From: Pelagibius sp037652055
GTDB lineage: Bacteria > Pseudomonadota > Alphaproteobacteria > Kiloniellales > Kiloniellaceae
Assembly (NCBI RefSeq): GCF_037652055.1
Contig: NZ_JBBKAH010000004.1
Span: forward strand, 124,001-188,000
Reading direction: 5' to 3'
DNA: 64,000 nucleotides
Positions 52,209 through 60,724 of the stretch are shown here, piece after piece. Numbering within the stretch: the stretch's first letter is position 1; every line of letters begins with the position of its first letter. Under the pieces are notes generated by a model, which was given only the letters and a program-made list of their open reading frames with translations, was not told where the DNA came from and did no database searches. Made by a program: the position numbers and the translations under genes.

Positions 52209-53006
52209 CTACAGGCCCCGGCGGAAGAGTTCGCCCTTGCCCGGGATATCGTCGGTCACGCCGGCGAGGCGCAGCATGTGCCAGGCGAGGGCGTGGTTGC
52301 TGGAGGTCACCGGCTTGCCGAGCTTCCGCTCGACGCGTTCGACGACGCGCGCGAGGCGCAGGCTGGTGCAGGAGACGAACACGCCGTCGCAATCATCCGA
52401 TGACCCGATGTCGAGGAGGGCGCGCTCGACCGACGCCTCCGTGATGCGCGCGACCGTGTTGTCGTCCGGCTCGTTGAAGGAGCCCATGACGGGAATGTCC
52501 ATGCCCCGCGCCATGAGGGAATCGCGCATCCTGTGATTGATGGACGCCATGTAGGGCGTCAGCAGCGCGATGCGCGAGATGCCGAGGGCGCCGAGCGCGG
52601 CGCGGACCGCCGTCACCGGGTCGGTGACCTCGACGTCCGGCAGCACCTCGTGCACGCGGGCGGCGATGCGGTCCTCGCCGATGACCAGGGCGCCGGAGGT
52701 GCAGGCGAAGCCGATGACGTCGAAATCCACGTCCGGCAGCAGGCGGACCGTGCCGGGGACCTGGTCCGACATCTTGGCCAGGGTCTCGGGCGTGATCGCC
52801 ACGTCGTTGAACAGCCGCGCGCCGTAGAGGGCGATGCCGTCGTCCGGCAGGGCAAAGCGGAACTCGTCCTCGATGGTCTGGTCGGTGCGCAGGACCAGCA
52901 GGCCGAGACTGGCGCGCCGGCCGACCCCCTTGTCGGCCTCGAAGGCGATACGCTCCTTATTCAGAATAAGGGAGCGATCCACTTGGGGTGCGGCGGCAGG
53001 ACTCAT
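52209..53006 (-). CDS. Asp/Glu racemase / maleate isomerase family protein
   Basis: A 265-aa protein of the maleate cis-trans isomerase/arylmalonate decarboxylase group. Two cysteines sit in the paired active-site loops: FDVIGFACTSGALVIGEDRI and DGVFVSCTSLRLARVVE. Other segments are LGISRIALLTPYMASINHRM and GKPVTSSNHALAWHMLRLAG. ATG 53006 is favoured because GGGAAG lies 6 nt upstream; the preceding ATG at 53012 sits directly on that site. The family performs cofactor-independent racemisation, isomerisation or decarboxylation. It is divergent from the D-amino-acid dehydrogenase gene, suggesting a linked amino- or dicarboxylic-acid pathway (inference). Confidence 0.85.
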   Translation of the reverse strand: MSPAAAPQVDRSLILNKERIAFEADKGVGRRASLGLLVLRTDQTIEDEFRFALPDDGIALYGARLFNDVAITPETLAKMSDQVPGTVRLLPDVDFDVIGFACTSGALVIGEDRIAARVHEVLPDVEVTDPVTAVRAALGALGISRIALLTPYMASINHRMRDSLMARGMDIPVMGSFNEPDDNTVARITEASVERALLDIGSSDDCDGVFVSCTSLRLARVVERVERKLGKPVTSSNHALAWHMLRLAGVTDDIPGKGELFRRGL

Positions 53007-53226
53007 CGTCATCTTCCCGCGGGCCGGGCCCGCTCGCTGTGTCCGGGCCCTCCATTGTGGACCGAAAAGCGGCGGTCCCACAATGAAAACACCTACAGCC
53101 GCTCCGCACAGTGCGGTTGCGCCGCGCCGCGTTGACAGCGCGAGGGCGGTGCTTCTAAGTGTCGGCAACGAGAACGACTTTGTCGGCGGGGAGCGATGAG
53201 GGTGGGGCGGCGATGCCGGGGCTGAG

Positions 53227-54480
53227 ATGGAGGTCCTGATCCTGGGTGGCGGCGTGGTCGGCATCACCACCGCTTACCAGATGCAGAAGGACGGCCATGC
53301 CGTCACCGTCCTGGAGCAGGCGCCCAAGGTCGCCGAGGGGGCGAGCTGGGGCAATGCCGGCATGATCGCGCCCGGCCATTCCTTCGTGTGGTCCTCTCCC
53401 GCCGCGCCGATGATCCTGCTGAAGTCGCTGTTCCTGAAGGACCAGGCGCTGCGCTTCCGGTTGTCCGCCGATCCGCATCTCTATGCCTGGTCGCTGCGCT
53501 TCCTCAAGGAGTGCACGGCGGCAAAGGCGCGCCGCAACACGCTGCTGAAGCACCGTCTGGCGGTGCATTCGCAGGCGGTGCTGCAAGCAGTCGTGGCGGA
53601 GGAGGGCATTGACTACGACCGGACGGCCGACGGCATTCTCTATTTCCATCGCAGCCGCGAGGCGCTGGAGAAGGGCGTCGCCCATATGCGGCTGCTCGAA
53701 TCCGACGGCCAGCAGATCATGGTGGTCGACACGGCGGAGGTCGTCCGCCGCGAGCCGGCCCTGGCGGGCTCGGCCGGCAGCATCGCCGGCGGCATTCTCT
53801 GCCCGACCGACGAGACCGGCGACTGTGCGAAGTTCACCCGCGCGCTGGCGGAGATCGTCGAGCAGCGCGGCGGCCGCATTCTGACCGCTACCCGCGTCAC
53901 CGACATCGAGTGTGCCGGCGACAGCGTGGTGCGGGTCGTCACCGACAGGGGCGATTTCACCGCCGATGCCTACCTGCTCTGCCTGGGGGCGGAGAGCCCG
54001 ATCCTGGCGCGCAAGCTCGGCATCGGCCTGCCGATCTATCCGATCAAGGGCTATTCGCTGACCATCCCCGTGACCGATCGCGCCCTGGCGCCGCGACTGC
54101 CGGTGATCGACGAGCACAATCTGGTCGCCATCACACCGATGGGCGAGCGCCTGCGGGTGACGGCGACGGCGGAGTTCGCCGGCTACGACCGCGGCCACAA
54201 GCCGGCGGACTTCGCCTTCATGAAGCGTGTCGTCCAGGCCCTGTTCCCCGAGGGCCTCGCCTACGACCGTGCCGAGATGTGGGCCGGCCTGCGGCCGATG
54301 ACGCCGGACAACCTGCCGGTGCTCGGCCGCCGCGGCCTCAAGAACCTCTGGCTCAACACCGGGCACGGCCACATCGGCTGGACCATGTCTCACGGCTCCG
54401 CCCGCATCATCGCCGACCTCATCGCAGGCCGGTCCCCGCCGATCCCGCTGGACGGGATCGTCCCTGCGGAAGCTGCCTGA
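53227..54480 (+). CDS. dadA: D-amino acid dehydrogenase (DadA-like)
   Basis: A 417-aa FAD-dependent deaminating oxidoreductase. The FAD motif is EVLILGGGVVGITTAYQMQK (GxGxxG), then EGASWGNAGMIAPGHSFVWS, AVVAEEGIDYDRTADGILYF, LCPTDETGDCAKFTRALAEI, YPIKGYSLTIPVTD, and the C-terminal MWAGLRPMTPDNLPVLG and NTGHGHIGWTMSHGSAR. DadA oxidises D-amino acids to imino acids at the membrane. The RidA-family gene 44 nt downstream fits a partner that hydrolyses the imine product. It is divergent from a racemase-family gene. Substrate preference is unknown. Confidence 0.92.
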   Translation: MEVLILGGGVVGITTAYQMQKDGHAVTVLEQAPKVAEGASWGNAGMIAPGHSFVWSSPAAPMILLKSLFLKDQALRFRLSADPHLYAWSLRFLKECTAAKARRNTLLKHRLAVHSQAVLQAVVAEEGIDYDRTADGILYFHRSREALEKGVAHMRLLESDGQQIMVVDTAEVVRREPALAGSAGSIAGGILCPTDETGDCAKFTRALAEIVEQRGGRILTATRVTDIECAGDSVVRVVTDRGDFTADAYLLCLGAESPILARKLGIGLPIYPIKGYSLTIPVTDRALAPRLPVIDEHNLVAITPMGERLRVTATAEFAGYDRGHKPADFAFMKRVVQALFPEGLAYDRAEMWAGLRPMTPDNLPVLGRRGLKNLWLNTGHGHIGWTMSHGSARIIADLIAGRSPPIPLDGIVPAEAA

Positions 54481-54524
54481 AGGCACAAAGCTTCCGTTCC
54501 TACCCTAAGAAGGACCCTTTCTTC

Positions 54525-54878
54525 ATGACCGAGATCAAGCGTATCCAGCCGGGCCCCCGCATGTCCCAGGCCGTCGTCTACGGGAACATCGCCTTCCTGG
54601 CGGGCCAGGTGGCGGCGAACGCGCCGGGCGCCTCCGTCGCCGAGCAGACCAAGGACATCCTCGCCGGCGCCGACAAGCTGTTCGCCGAAGCCGGCACCGA
54701 CAAGACCAAGCTGCTGTCGGCCACCATCTGGATCACCGACATGGCGACCTTCGGCGAGATGAACGCGGTGTGGGATGCCTGGGTGGCGCCGGGCTGCACG
54801 CCCGCGCGCGCCACTGTCGAGGCCAAGCTCGCGGCGCCGCAGTACGCCGTGGAGATCGCCTTCGTGGTCGCGGTCTGA
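54525..54878 (+). CDS. RidA family enamine/imine deaminase
   Basis: A 117-aa protein: RMSQAVVYGNIAFLAGQVAA, SVAEQTKDILAGADKLFAEA, LLSATIWITDMATFGEMNAV, and the signature PARATVEAKLAAPQYAVEIA, where the conserved arginine binds the carboxylate of the imine. RidA proteins hydrolyse reactive enamine/imine intermediates to keto acids. Its position right after dadA makes functional linkage very likely. ATG 54525 follows AAGGAC. The exact YjgF subgroup cannot be assigned by eye. Confidence 0.93.
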   Translation: MTEIKRIQPGPRMSQAVVYGNIAFLAGQVAANAPGASVAEQTKDILAGADKLFAEAGTDKTKLLSATIWITDMATFGEMNAVWDAWVAPGCTPARATVEAKLAAPQYAVEIAFVVAV

Positions 54879-54917
54879 GAAAGACCGCGCGCCGTAAGAA
54901 CGGTTCCGGAAGAACCG

Positions 54918-55337
54918 CTAAGGCCGGCCGAGCAGGGGGTTTGGATGCTCTGCATCCAAACCCCCGCTGCCGTAGGGGCGGGTGAGAATCTCCAGCAGGT
55001 GGCCGTTGGGGTCCTCGAAATAGAGTCCGCGACCGTCGTCCCAGCGGTTTATGGCATTCGGTTCCCGGCGGGAAGGATCCGCCCAGTAGGGCAGGCCATG
55101 CGCAAGGATGCGCGCGAAGATCTCATCGAACTCGGCCTCGCTGACCAGGAAGGCGAAGTGGCGCGAGGAGATTTCACCTTCGGTCTCCAGGAAGTCCAGC
55201 GAGGTGTCGCCGACCTGCACCACGGTGAAGGGGCCGAGCGTCCTGGGCGGTTCGAGGCCCAGAATCTCCGTCAGGAACTGCGTCGTCGCCGCCTTGTCGT
55301 GGGCGTGGATGATGGTGTGGTTCAGCGTGACGGCCAA
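54918..55337 (-). CDS. VOC family (glyoxalase-like) protein
   Basis: A 139-aa vicinal-oxygen-chelate protein. The paired beta-alpha-beta modules start VTLNHTIIHAHDKAATTQFL with EILGLEPPRTLGPFTVVQVG; the second ends GRGLYFEDPNGHLLEILTRP, a typical metal-ligand Glu context. A TTG start at 55337 is inferred because GAGGAG lies 8 nt upstream. An earlier GTG at 55367 would overlap the upstream DUF488 gene and lacks a site. It is probably co-transcribed with DUF488. Members include glyoxalases, dioxygenases and resistance proteins; the activity is undetermined. Confidence 0.85.
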   Translation of the reverse strand: MAVTLNHTIIHAHDKAATTQFLTEILGLEPPRTLGPFTVVQVGDTSLDFLETEGEISSRHFAFLVSEAEFDEIFARILAHGLPYWADPSRREPNAINRWDDGRGLYFEDPNGHLLEILTRPYGSGGLDAEHPNPLLGRP

Positions 55338-55350
55338 GGCTGTCGCCTCC

Positions 55351-55737
55351 TCAGCTGATTTTCGCACCGCGCTCGGCCAGCAGGTCCCGCAGTACCGAGC
55401 GATGGCAGCGGGCCTCGTCCTCGCAGTAGCAGCCGACCGAAAAGTCTGCGCCCTGCGAAAGGGCGGCCAGCAGGTCGAGGGTGCGGCTTGCCGCCGGCTG
55501 TTTCATTTCGGCCTGGAATGCGCGCGTGAAGGCGCGCCAGTCCGCATCCGTCTCCGCCTTCAACGCCTGGGAGACCAGTTCAGGGCTGGGCGAGAGTTCC
55601 GGATACCACACGTCGTACCAGTCGTCCGCCGCATAGCGCTCCTTCTTCACGCCGCGCGGCGGGCGCCGCACCGTGCCGATGCGGGTGCCTTCCCGCGGAT
55701 GCCGGGGCGTGCCGAGGCGAACGATGCGCAGGGTCAT
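55351..55737 (-). CDS. DUF488 family protein
   Basis: A 128-aa protein: MTLRIVRLGTPRHPREGTRI, WYDVWYPELSPSPELVSQAL, and the cysteine-rich signature SVGCYCEDEARCHRSVLRDL (C-x-C...C-H-R) near the C-terminus. DUF488 is a widespread small-protein family of unknown function. The C-x-C-CHR cluster may bind metal. ATG 55737 is the only good start. The VOC gene begins 13 nt after its stop, with the ribosome site inside this gene's end, so the two are probably an operon. Confidence 0.85.
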   Translation of the reverse strand: MTLRIVRLGTPRHPREGTRIGTVRRPPRGVKKERYAADDWYDVWYPELSPSPELVSQALKAETDADWRAFTRAFQAEMKQPAASRTLDLLAALSQGADFSVGCYCEDEARCHRSVLRDLLAERGAKIS

Positions 55738-55840
55738 GGGGCCGGCTCCATCGGTTTATGCGCCGTTAAGAAAACGGAACCTTTACCAGAGCGGCCTGAA
55801 CGTCGGCCATTCCTTTCCGCCGGCCCGTATGGCCTGCCGC

Positions 55841-56149
55841 CTACCGGACGACGAGGTTGTTGTGCACCCGCCTCACGCCGTCGACGCCGGCGGCCACCGA
55901 GCCGGCGCGGGTCTTGGCGGCCTGGGAGTCCACGAAACCGCTCAGCTGCACTTCGCCTTGCAGGGTGGTGACGTCGATCTGGAAGACGTTGAGGTCCGGG
56001 TCGTCGACCAGCTTGGCGCGCACCGTGTTGCTGATGACCGAGTCGTCGACGTACTCGCCGGCCGTCTCGCCGCTGCAGGCTGTGAGCGCGACGGGGCTGG
56101 CCAGGAGGCCGATCACGAAGAGCGCTCTAAAGAGAAAGGATGCTTTCAT
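55841..56149 (-). CDS. BON-domain lipoprotein
   Basis: A 102-aa protein. A lipoprotein signal peptide (ALFVIGLLASPVALTACSGE, lipobox LTAC, lipidated Cys) is followed by one BON domain: VDDSVISNTVRAKLVDDPDL, FQIDVTTLQGEVQLSGFVDS, VDGVRRVHNNLVVR. It is a single-BON form, shorter than OsmY or DolP, which have two. BON domains bind phospholipid membranes and are found in periplasmic stress proteins. It is an inner-leaflet outer-membrane or inner-membrane lipoprotein; the residue after Cys is Ser, which favours outer-membrane sorting. It appears monocistronic. Confidence 0.9.
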   Translation of the reverse strand: MKASFLFRALFVIGLLASPVALTACSGETAGEYVDDSVISNTVRAKLVDDPDLNVFQIDVTTLQGEVQLSGFVDSQAAKTRAGSVAAGVDGVRRVHNNLVVR

Positions 56150-56476
56150 CTTGGTCTTCCTTTGTTTCAGTTATGCCGTCTCTCAGGCGACAGCCCACTG
56201 CCGCCGCGCCAATCGCGGCGGCCATAATCAGATAGAGTGCCGGCCGATGGATTTCTTCCCATCGCTCCCCGAACGCGCCGGCAGGCGATTTGGTTGCATC
56301 CTGTTCCCGCCGCCGTGATGCGGGGCGGCGCGATCCCGCTGGCCCCATAAATTGCCGCTGGCTGCCCCCTTTGCGCCGGCGAAATGGACTGGCGCGCGTT
56401 CGGCGGATCGGATAGACAGCGCCGCCGCGCATGAACAGGCGCCGGAAAGCGCCGACTGACTGAGGATCGAAACATC

Positions 56477-57385
56477 ATGACTGTGCATGCCGTTGCCGCC
56501 GCTGGGGCCGCCGCTGGGGCCGGCGCGGGGCGCTCCCGCGCGCGTTCCAGCACGGTGGTCGCTTGTATTGCATTCACCCTGGCCGTGATGGCGCTGCCGG
56601 GCGCGGCCGCGAAGGCGGAGACCCTGCTGGAGCGGGGCACCTACCTGATGCAGGGCATCGTTGCCTGCGGCAACTGCCACACCCCCCAAGGCCCGAACGG
56701 TCCGCTGCCGGGCATGGAACTGGCCGGCGGCCTGCCGTTCGAGTTCGAGGCCTTTACGGCCTACAGTTCCAACCTGACTCCGGACGTCGAGACGGGTATC
56801 GGCGGCTGGAGCGACGCTGAGATCATCGCCGCGATCCGCGAGGGGCGGCGCCCGGACGGCACGTTGATCGGGCCCATTATGCCGATCGCGCTCTACAGCA
56901 ACATGGCGGACCGCGACGTGGAGGCGATCGTCGCCTACCTGCGCAGCCTGAAACCGGTGCGGAACGCGGTGCAGAAGTCGGAATACCGCGTGCCGCTGCC
57001 GCCGAGCTACGGGCCGCCGGTGGAGAGCGTGGCCGAGGTGTCGCCGGACGACGGCCTGGCCTACGGCGCCTACCTGGCCGGGCCGCTGGGGCACTGCATC
57101 GAATGCCATTCGCCGATGGGGCCGCAGGGCCCGGACTGGCGCAACCAGCTGGGGGCGGGCGGCTTCGAGTTTCCCGGGCCCTGGGGCGTCAGCGTCTCGG
57201 CCAACATCACGCCGAGCAACCTCGGCGAGTGGAGCGACGACGAGATCAAGCGGGCGATTACCCAAGGCGTCCGGCCGGATGGGCGTCATCTCATGCCCCC
57301 GATGCCTTATGGCTACTACAAGAACGTCTCCGAGCAGGACCTTACGGCGCTGATCGCCTATCTGCGCAGCCTGCCGGCGAAATAG
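56477..57385 (+). CDS. Dihaem cytochrome c
   Basis: A 302-aa periplasmic protein with an N-terminal signal/anchor (VVACIAFTLAVMALPGAAAK). Two class-I cytochrome c domains carry haem motifs C64-G-N-C67-H68 and C207-I-E-C210-H211. Each domain repeats the pattern of SNLTPD...GIGGWSDAEIIAAIREG and ANITPSNLGEWSDDEIKRAI, then PPMPYGYY with a likely axial Met. The structure matches alcohol/aldehyde dehydrogenase cytochrome subunits, although no dehydrogenase gene is adjacent here. It presumably passes electrons to a terminal oxidase. A clear terminator follows. Confidence 0.92.
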   Translation: MTVHAVAAAGAAAGAGAGRSRARSSTVVACIAFTLAVMALPGAAAKAETLLERGTYLMQGIVACGNCHTPQGPNGPLPGMELAGGLPFEFEAFTAYSSNLTPDVETGIGGWSDAEIIAAIREGRRPDGTLIGPIMPIALYSNMADRDVEAIVAYLRSLKPVRNAVQKSEYRVPLPPSYGPPVESVAEVSPDDGLAYGAYLAGPLGHCIECHSPMGPQGPDWRNQLGAGGFEFPGPWGVSVSANITPSNLGEWSDDEIKRAITQGVRPDGRHLMPPMPYGYYKNVSEQDLTALIAYLRSLPAK

Positions 57386-57398
57386 TCTAAGCGACGGG

Positions 57399-57431
57399 AA
57401 GCCCGGGCGGAGGAATCTACCCGGGCTTTTT
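57399..57431 (+). terminator. Intrinsic terminator after the dihaem cytochrome c gene
   Basis: A 9-bp perfect stem AAGCCCGGG / CCCGGGCTT with a 12-nt loop, followed by a T run (57427-57431), 13 nt after the stop codon. Confidence 0.85.
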
Positions 57432-57477
57432 GCCGCGCGTCAGCTGATGATAGCGGAATCGGTAAGAGGCGACTAGG

Positions 57478-57834
57478 TCAGGCGTGGCCGACCTGGAGGC
57501 AGCGCTGCGGCAGCAGGGCGGCCATAATGACGGCGACCTTTTCCGGATCGTCGCGAAAGCAGATGCCCAGCGTCTCCTCGCGGCGCCACACCACCTCGCC
57601 ACCGAAGTGGACCGAACCGGCGAGCACCAGGGTCACCTGGGTGCCGACCGGGACATTGCCGGCCGCCCAGAGCTTTACGCCGTTCAGCGAGGCGTCGAGC
57701 ACGGTGCCCTCGACGGCGCCGGCGGGGGTGAGCAGGCGGGCTTTGAGCACGGTGGAGGCGCGGATGAAGCGGCGGCGGTCAGCATCGTGAAGGGTCTGCA
57801 GCTTGGATGCACTGACGTCCTGGTCCCACGACAT
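57478..57834 (-). CDS. PilZ-domain protein
   Basis: A 118-aa protein with a PilZ c-di-GMP-binding fold: DADRRRFIRASTVLKARLLT includes the RxxxR switch (RRRFIR), and VEGTVLDASLNGVKLWAAGN contains D-A-S-L-N-G, close to the canonical D/N-x-S-x-x-G. Then come VGTQVTLVLAGSVHFGGEVVW and the C-terminal LGICFRDDPEKVAVIMAALL. ATG 57834 gives the complete domain; an upstream extension overlaps poorly conserved sequence. It would report c-di-GMP levels to an unknown partner. No adjacent motility gene is in the window. Confidence 0.88.
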   Translation of the reverse strand: MSWDQDVSASKLQTLHDADRRRFIRASTVLKARLLTPAGAVEGTVLDASLNGVKLWAAGNVPVGTQVTLVLAGSVHFGGEVVWRREETLGICFRDDPEKVAVIMAALLPQRCLQVGHA

Positions 57835-58235
57835 GATCACCACCGAGATTGAGAGGGGCGCCCTGGCGGCCGCCCGCATTGTGCGGCTGTCTGCATTCCG
57901 TCACCGGGTTCCCCCGGAAAACCAGGGCCGGGACGAATGAGCCAGCGACAGTTGGGGGATCCTGCCGCTGGCTCGATCGAGACAGATACTCTTCCAAAAG
58001 CCGATTGGGGAAAGCTCAGGAATTACCCGATGGTCGCACCAGATGATTTCCCGCCGCTTAAGTTTTTAGGTTAAGGACGCGTTTACATCAGGGGTTGCGT
58101 ACTGGCGCAGGGAAGGCGAGCTCGAGAATTAAAAATATTTCTTTATTTCAATATTTTATGAATGGTCGCTGAGAGGTGAGATTATTGGAATTTCGCCTCT
58201 GAGTGGCGCCCCGGCGGCAAGGGGCGCCGCGAGGC
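57835..58235. other. 401-bp intergenic region with an AT-rich patch
   Basis: This lies upstream of the PilZ gene and downstream of the DUF2794 gene, both on the minus strand. An AT-rich block at about 58125-58165 contrasts with the core. A GGCGCCCC/GGGGCGCC stem-loop (58205-58228) follows the DUF2794 stop. No gene is seen. Confidence 0.5.
58205..58228 (-). terminator. Possible terminator hairpin after the DUF2794 gene
   Basis: A perfect 8-bp GC stem (GGCGCCCC, loop GGCGGCAA, GGGGCGCC) 7 nt after the DUF2794 stop, without an immediate T-tract on the minus strand. Alphaproteobacterial terminators are often T-poor, so this is plausible but unproven. Confidence 0.4.
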
Positions 58236-58565
58236 TCAGGACACCACCCTCAAATTCTTCTTAAACACTTTAAGGGCGTCACCCAACGTCTTGGCCCGCT
58301 TAATTTTTTCTCTGCCGGAGAAGATTACATACTCGATCGAGCGGCTGTTGCCCTGCTTGGCGATCGAGTAGAGCGGAGCGTCGTGGGTGTGGCGGAACAC
58401 CGAGAAAATGGCCGAGCCGCCGACCTGGTCGATGGCATAGTCGCGCCATTCGCCACTGGCGACATTGCGGCTGTAGAGGGAGAGCAGTTGGTTCAGTTCT
58501 GCCCGGTCGAAGAAGATGCGGCGTGGGCTTTTGCGGTATTCGCTGAAGCGGTACAGCTGGCTCAT
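58236..58565 (-). CDS. DUF2794 domain protein
   Basis: A 109-aa protein matching the alphaproteobacteria-specific DUF2794 family: RRIFFDRAELNQLLSLYSRN, VASGEWRDYAIDQVGGSAIF, SVFRHTHDAPLYSIAKQGNS, then a C-terminal VIFSGREKIKRAKTLGDALKVF. The GEWRDYAID block is diagnostic. The function is unknown. No membrane segment or signal peptide. It is a useful taxonomic marker supporting an alphaproteobacterial origin. Confidence 0.9.
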   Translation of the reverse strand: MSQLYRFSEYRKSPRRIFFDRAELNQLLSLYSRNVASGEWRDYAIDQVGGSAIFSVFRHTHDAPLYSIAKQGNSRSIEYVIFSGREKIKRAKTLGDALKVFKKNLRVVS

Positions 58566-58718
58566 GCAGGCTGCCTGGCTCCCTATTGCGTCCCGGATGG
58601 AGTCTTATTCTCTTAACGTCGCCAGTGTTCCGCAATTTTTTGCCGACGTCCAGAGCCGACGTCCAGAGCCGAGGTCTGGCCGGCTGAAGCGTGAGCGGTC
58701 CGTCCGGGAAAGCGGCGA

Positions 58719-59108
58719 TCAGCGGACCCGGGCCATGGCGCTGGCCATCTCGTCGGGCTGGCGGTAGCAGGTGACGGCGCCGAGGGTGCGGTAGCAGTAG
58801 GTGCCGGCCTGGCGGGCGGCGGCTTCGGCCTCGGCGGCCGCGCGCTCCTCCTCGGTCACGAAGGGTTTGCAGTAGTCCTCGCCGTTGGCCAGTGCCAGGG
58901 TGGAGCAGTCCTCGTCGAAGGCCCAGGTGGCGACATGGTCGCTGACGGTCTTGTCGGTGTGCACGAGGGTCACCAGGGAGGCGCCGGCCAGCATTGCCTG
59001 GGAGGTCGGGTCGCAGGCGCCCAGGCCTGCCACCAGCCCCAGCGCCAGTCCCGACCGAAGCAGGGGACGGCAAAGAGGGGCCGGGAGAATCGTCAGTCCG
59101 CGTCTCAT
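58719..59108 (-). CDS. Putative lipoprotein of unknown function
   Basis: A 129-aa protein with a signal peptide ending in a lipobox (LALGLVAGLGACDPTSQAML, LGAC). The mature part has SLVTLVHTDKTVSDHVATWA, FDEDCSTLALANGEDYC and a cysteine-bearing C-terminus (GTYCYRTLGAVTCYRQPDEM), so two disulfides are possible. Asp at +2 after the lipidated Cys suggests inner-membrane retention. I recognise a recurring alphaproteobacterial small-lipoprotein pattern but no named family. It is 153 nt upstream of DUF2794 on the same strand; co-transcription is uncertain. Confidence 0.75.
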   Translation of the reverse strand: MRRGLTILPAPLCRPLLRSGLALGLVAGLGACDPTSQAMLAGASLVTLVHTDKTVSDHVATWAFDEDCSTLALANGEDYCKPFVTEEERAAAEAEAAARQAGTYCYRTLGAVTCYRQPDEMASAMARVR

Positions 59109-59364
59109 ACCTTGAGCTCCTGGTCGCCGCTAGCGGCAGTGTCGCCGGCACCGCCTGGCGTCCTGACAAGTCGCCCCTTGCGGCTTAGGATGGCCTCGAC
59201 AGGGTGCGGCTGGAGCGGCGGCAGTGGGCGGCGGATTTTCGCCAAACATCGGCTTCCAGTCTGGCCGCCCGCGCTGAAAAATCTGTTAACGTAAGACGGT
59301 TTTCCGGAAGGTTGAGGAAGACCGAACAACCAATTGATAATCCGATGTAATGGAGCCGCGAGCC

Positions 59365-59916
59365 ATGGCAGCAACGCCCCCCATCTGCGACTTCGGCTGG
59401 AAGGCCGTCGACTTCTCCCTGCTGGGTGCCGACGGCAAAACCTACAGCCTGGCCGACCTGGCCGGGCCGAAGGGCACGCTGATCGTTTTCATGTGCAACC
59501 ACTGCCCCTACGTGCGGGCCATCGCCGGGCGCCTGGCGCAGGAGGCCAAGGCGCTGGCCGCCCTGGGCATCGGCGTGGCCGGAATCAACGCCAACGACCC
59601 GACCAGCTATCCCGAGGATTCCTACGAGAACATGAAGGCCTTCGCCGAGGAGCATGGCCTGGGCTTTCCCTATCTGGTCGACGCAACCCAGGAGACCGCC
59701 CGGGCCTACGGGGCCGTCTGCACCCCCGATTTCTTCGGATTCAACGCGGATCTGGAACTGCAGTACCGCGGCCGCCTGGACGAGTCACGCACCACCCCGG
59801 CGTCCGGTGCCCGGCGCGACCTCTACGAGGCCATGAAGCGCATCGCCGAGACCGGCAAGGGGCCGGCGGAGCAGATCGCCTCCATGGGCTGCAGCATCAA
59901 GTGGAAGGCGGCCTGA
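59365..59916 (+). CDS. Thioredoxin-fold (AhpC/TSA-like) protein
   Basis: A 183-aa protein: DFGWKAVDFSLLGADGKTYS, LADLAGPKGTLIVFMCNHCP with the redox motif C-N-H-C, YVRAIAGRLAQEAKALAALG, GINANDPTSYPEDSYENMKA, and VCTPDFFGFNADLELQYRGR. This pattern (CNHCPYV and TPDFF) is the peroxiredoxin-like/thiol-disulfide group of about 185 aa, lacking a leader peptide. ATG 59365 has GGAG at 9 nt; an in-frame ATG 15 nt upstream overlaps that site. It is probably a cytosolic thiol oxidoreductase; the partner is unknown. Confidence 0.9.
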   Translation: MAATPPICDFGWKAVDFSLLGADGKTYSLADLAGPKGTLIVFMCNHCPYVRAIAGRLAQEAKALAALGIGVAGINANDPTSYPEDSYENMKAFAEEHGLGFPYLVDATQETARAYGAVCTPDFFGFNADLELQYRGRLDESRTTPASGARRDLYEAMKRIAETGKGPAEQIASMGCSIKWKAA

Positions 59917-60072
59917 CCCAGAGGCCCTGAAGGGCGGGCGGAGGCGCCCTGTTCCGCTGAATTCGGTGGTTGATGCGGGCGGGCAAGGGCTTTATCAACG
60001 AAGCGCCACAGAGCTGGCAGAGTCCGTCATCCCGGCTGTGATTGTGAGCAGGGTGCGTTTGGGGAGTGGCCA

Positions 60073-60717
60073 GTGGCCGATATCTTTAAAGAAGTCGAAG
60101 AAGATCTGCGTCGCGACAAAGCGGCCGACTGGTGGAAACGCTACAGCATTTATATCTACGTCGGGGCTGCGGTCGTCGTCATCGCCACCGCCGGCTACCA
60201 GGGCTGGCGCTCCTATGATCTGAAGCTGCGCGGCCAGCAGGCCGATGCCTATGCCGAGGCGACGGCGCTGGCGCAGAGCGGCGACACCGCACAGGCGCGG
60301 GCGGAACTGGAGGCCCTCAGCGATCCCGATGGCACCGGTTACCCCCTGATGGCGGCACTGACCCAGGCCCAACTGGCCGCCGAGGCCGGCGACACCGCCA
60401 CGGCAGAGCGGGTGTGGGGCGAATTGGCTGCCGGCGGCGGCAGCGTGGAGGCGCTCAACGAACTCGGTGCGCTCTTTGCCGTGATGCACAGGATGAACGA
60501 CGCCGACCCCGCCGTCCTGCGCGGCGAACTGCGGCCGCTGGCGGAGCCTGAGGCACCTTACCGCTTTACCGCGCTGGAACTGCTCGCCGCCCTGGCGCTG
60601 CGCGAGGGCGACACGGCCGCGGCGCGCGATCACTTGACCAAGATCACCGACGATCCCGCCGCGCCGGCGGGCAGCCGCTCGCGGGCTGCCGAACTGCTCG
60701 CCTCCCTGCCTGGATGA
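60073..60717 (+). CDS. TPR-containing inner-membrane protein, YfgM-like
   Basis: A 214-aa protein. A short cytoplasmic N-terminus (DIFKEVEEDLRRDKAADWWK) and one transmembrane helix (IYIYVGAAVVVIATAGYQGW) precede a periplasmic domain of TPR-like helices (QADAYAEATALAQSGDTAQA, LMAALTQAQLAAEAGDTATA, ALELLAALALREGDTAAARD). The topology and the bamB-der operon context match YfgM, an ancillary SecYEG chaperone-type protein in E. coli. Start GTG 60073. bamB begins 8 nt downstream. Confidence 0.85.
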   Translation: MADIFKEVEEDLRRDKAADWWKRYSIYIYVGAAVVVIATAGYQGWRSYDLKLRGQQADAYAEATALAQSGDTAQARAELEALSDPDGTGYPLMAALTQAQLAAEAGDTATAERVWGELAAGGGSVEALNELGALFAVMHRMNDADPAVLRGELRPLAEPEAPYRFTALELLAALALREGDTAAARDHLTKITDDPAAPAGSRSRAAELLASLPG

Positions 60718-60724
60718 CCCTCAA

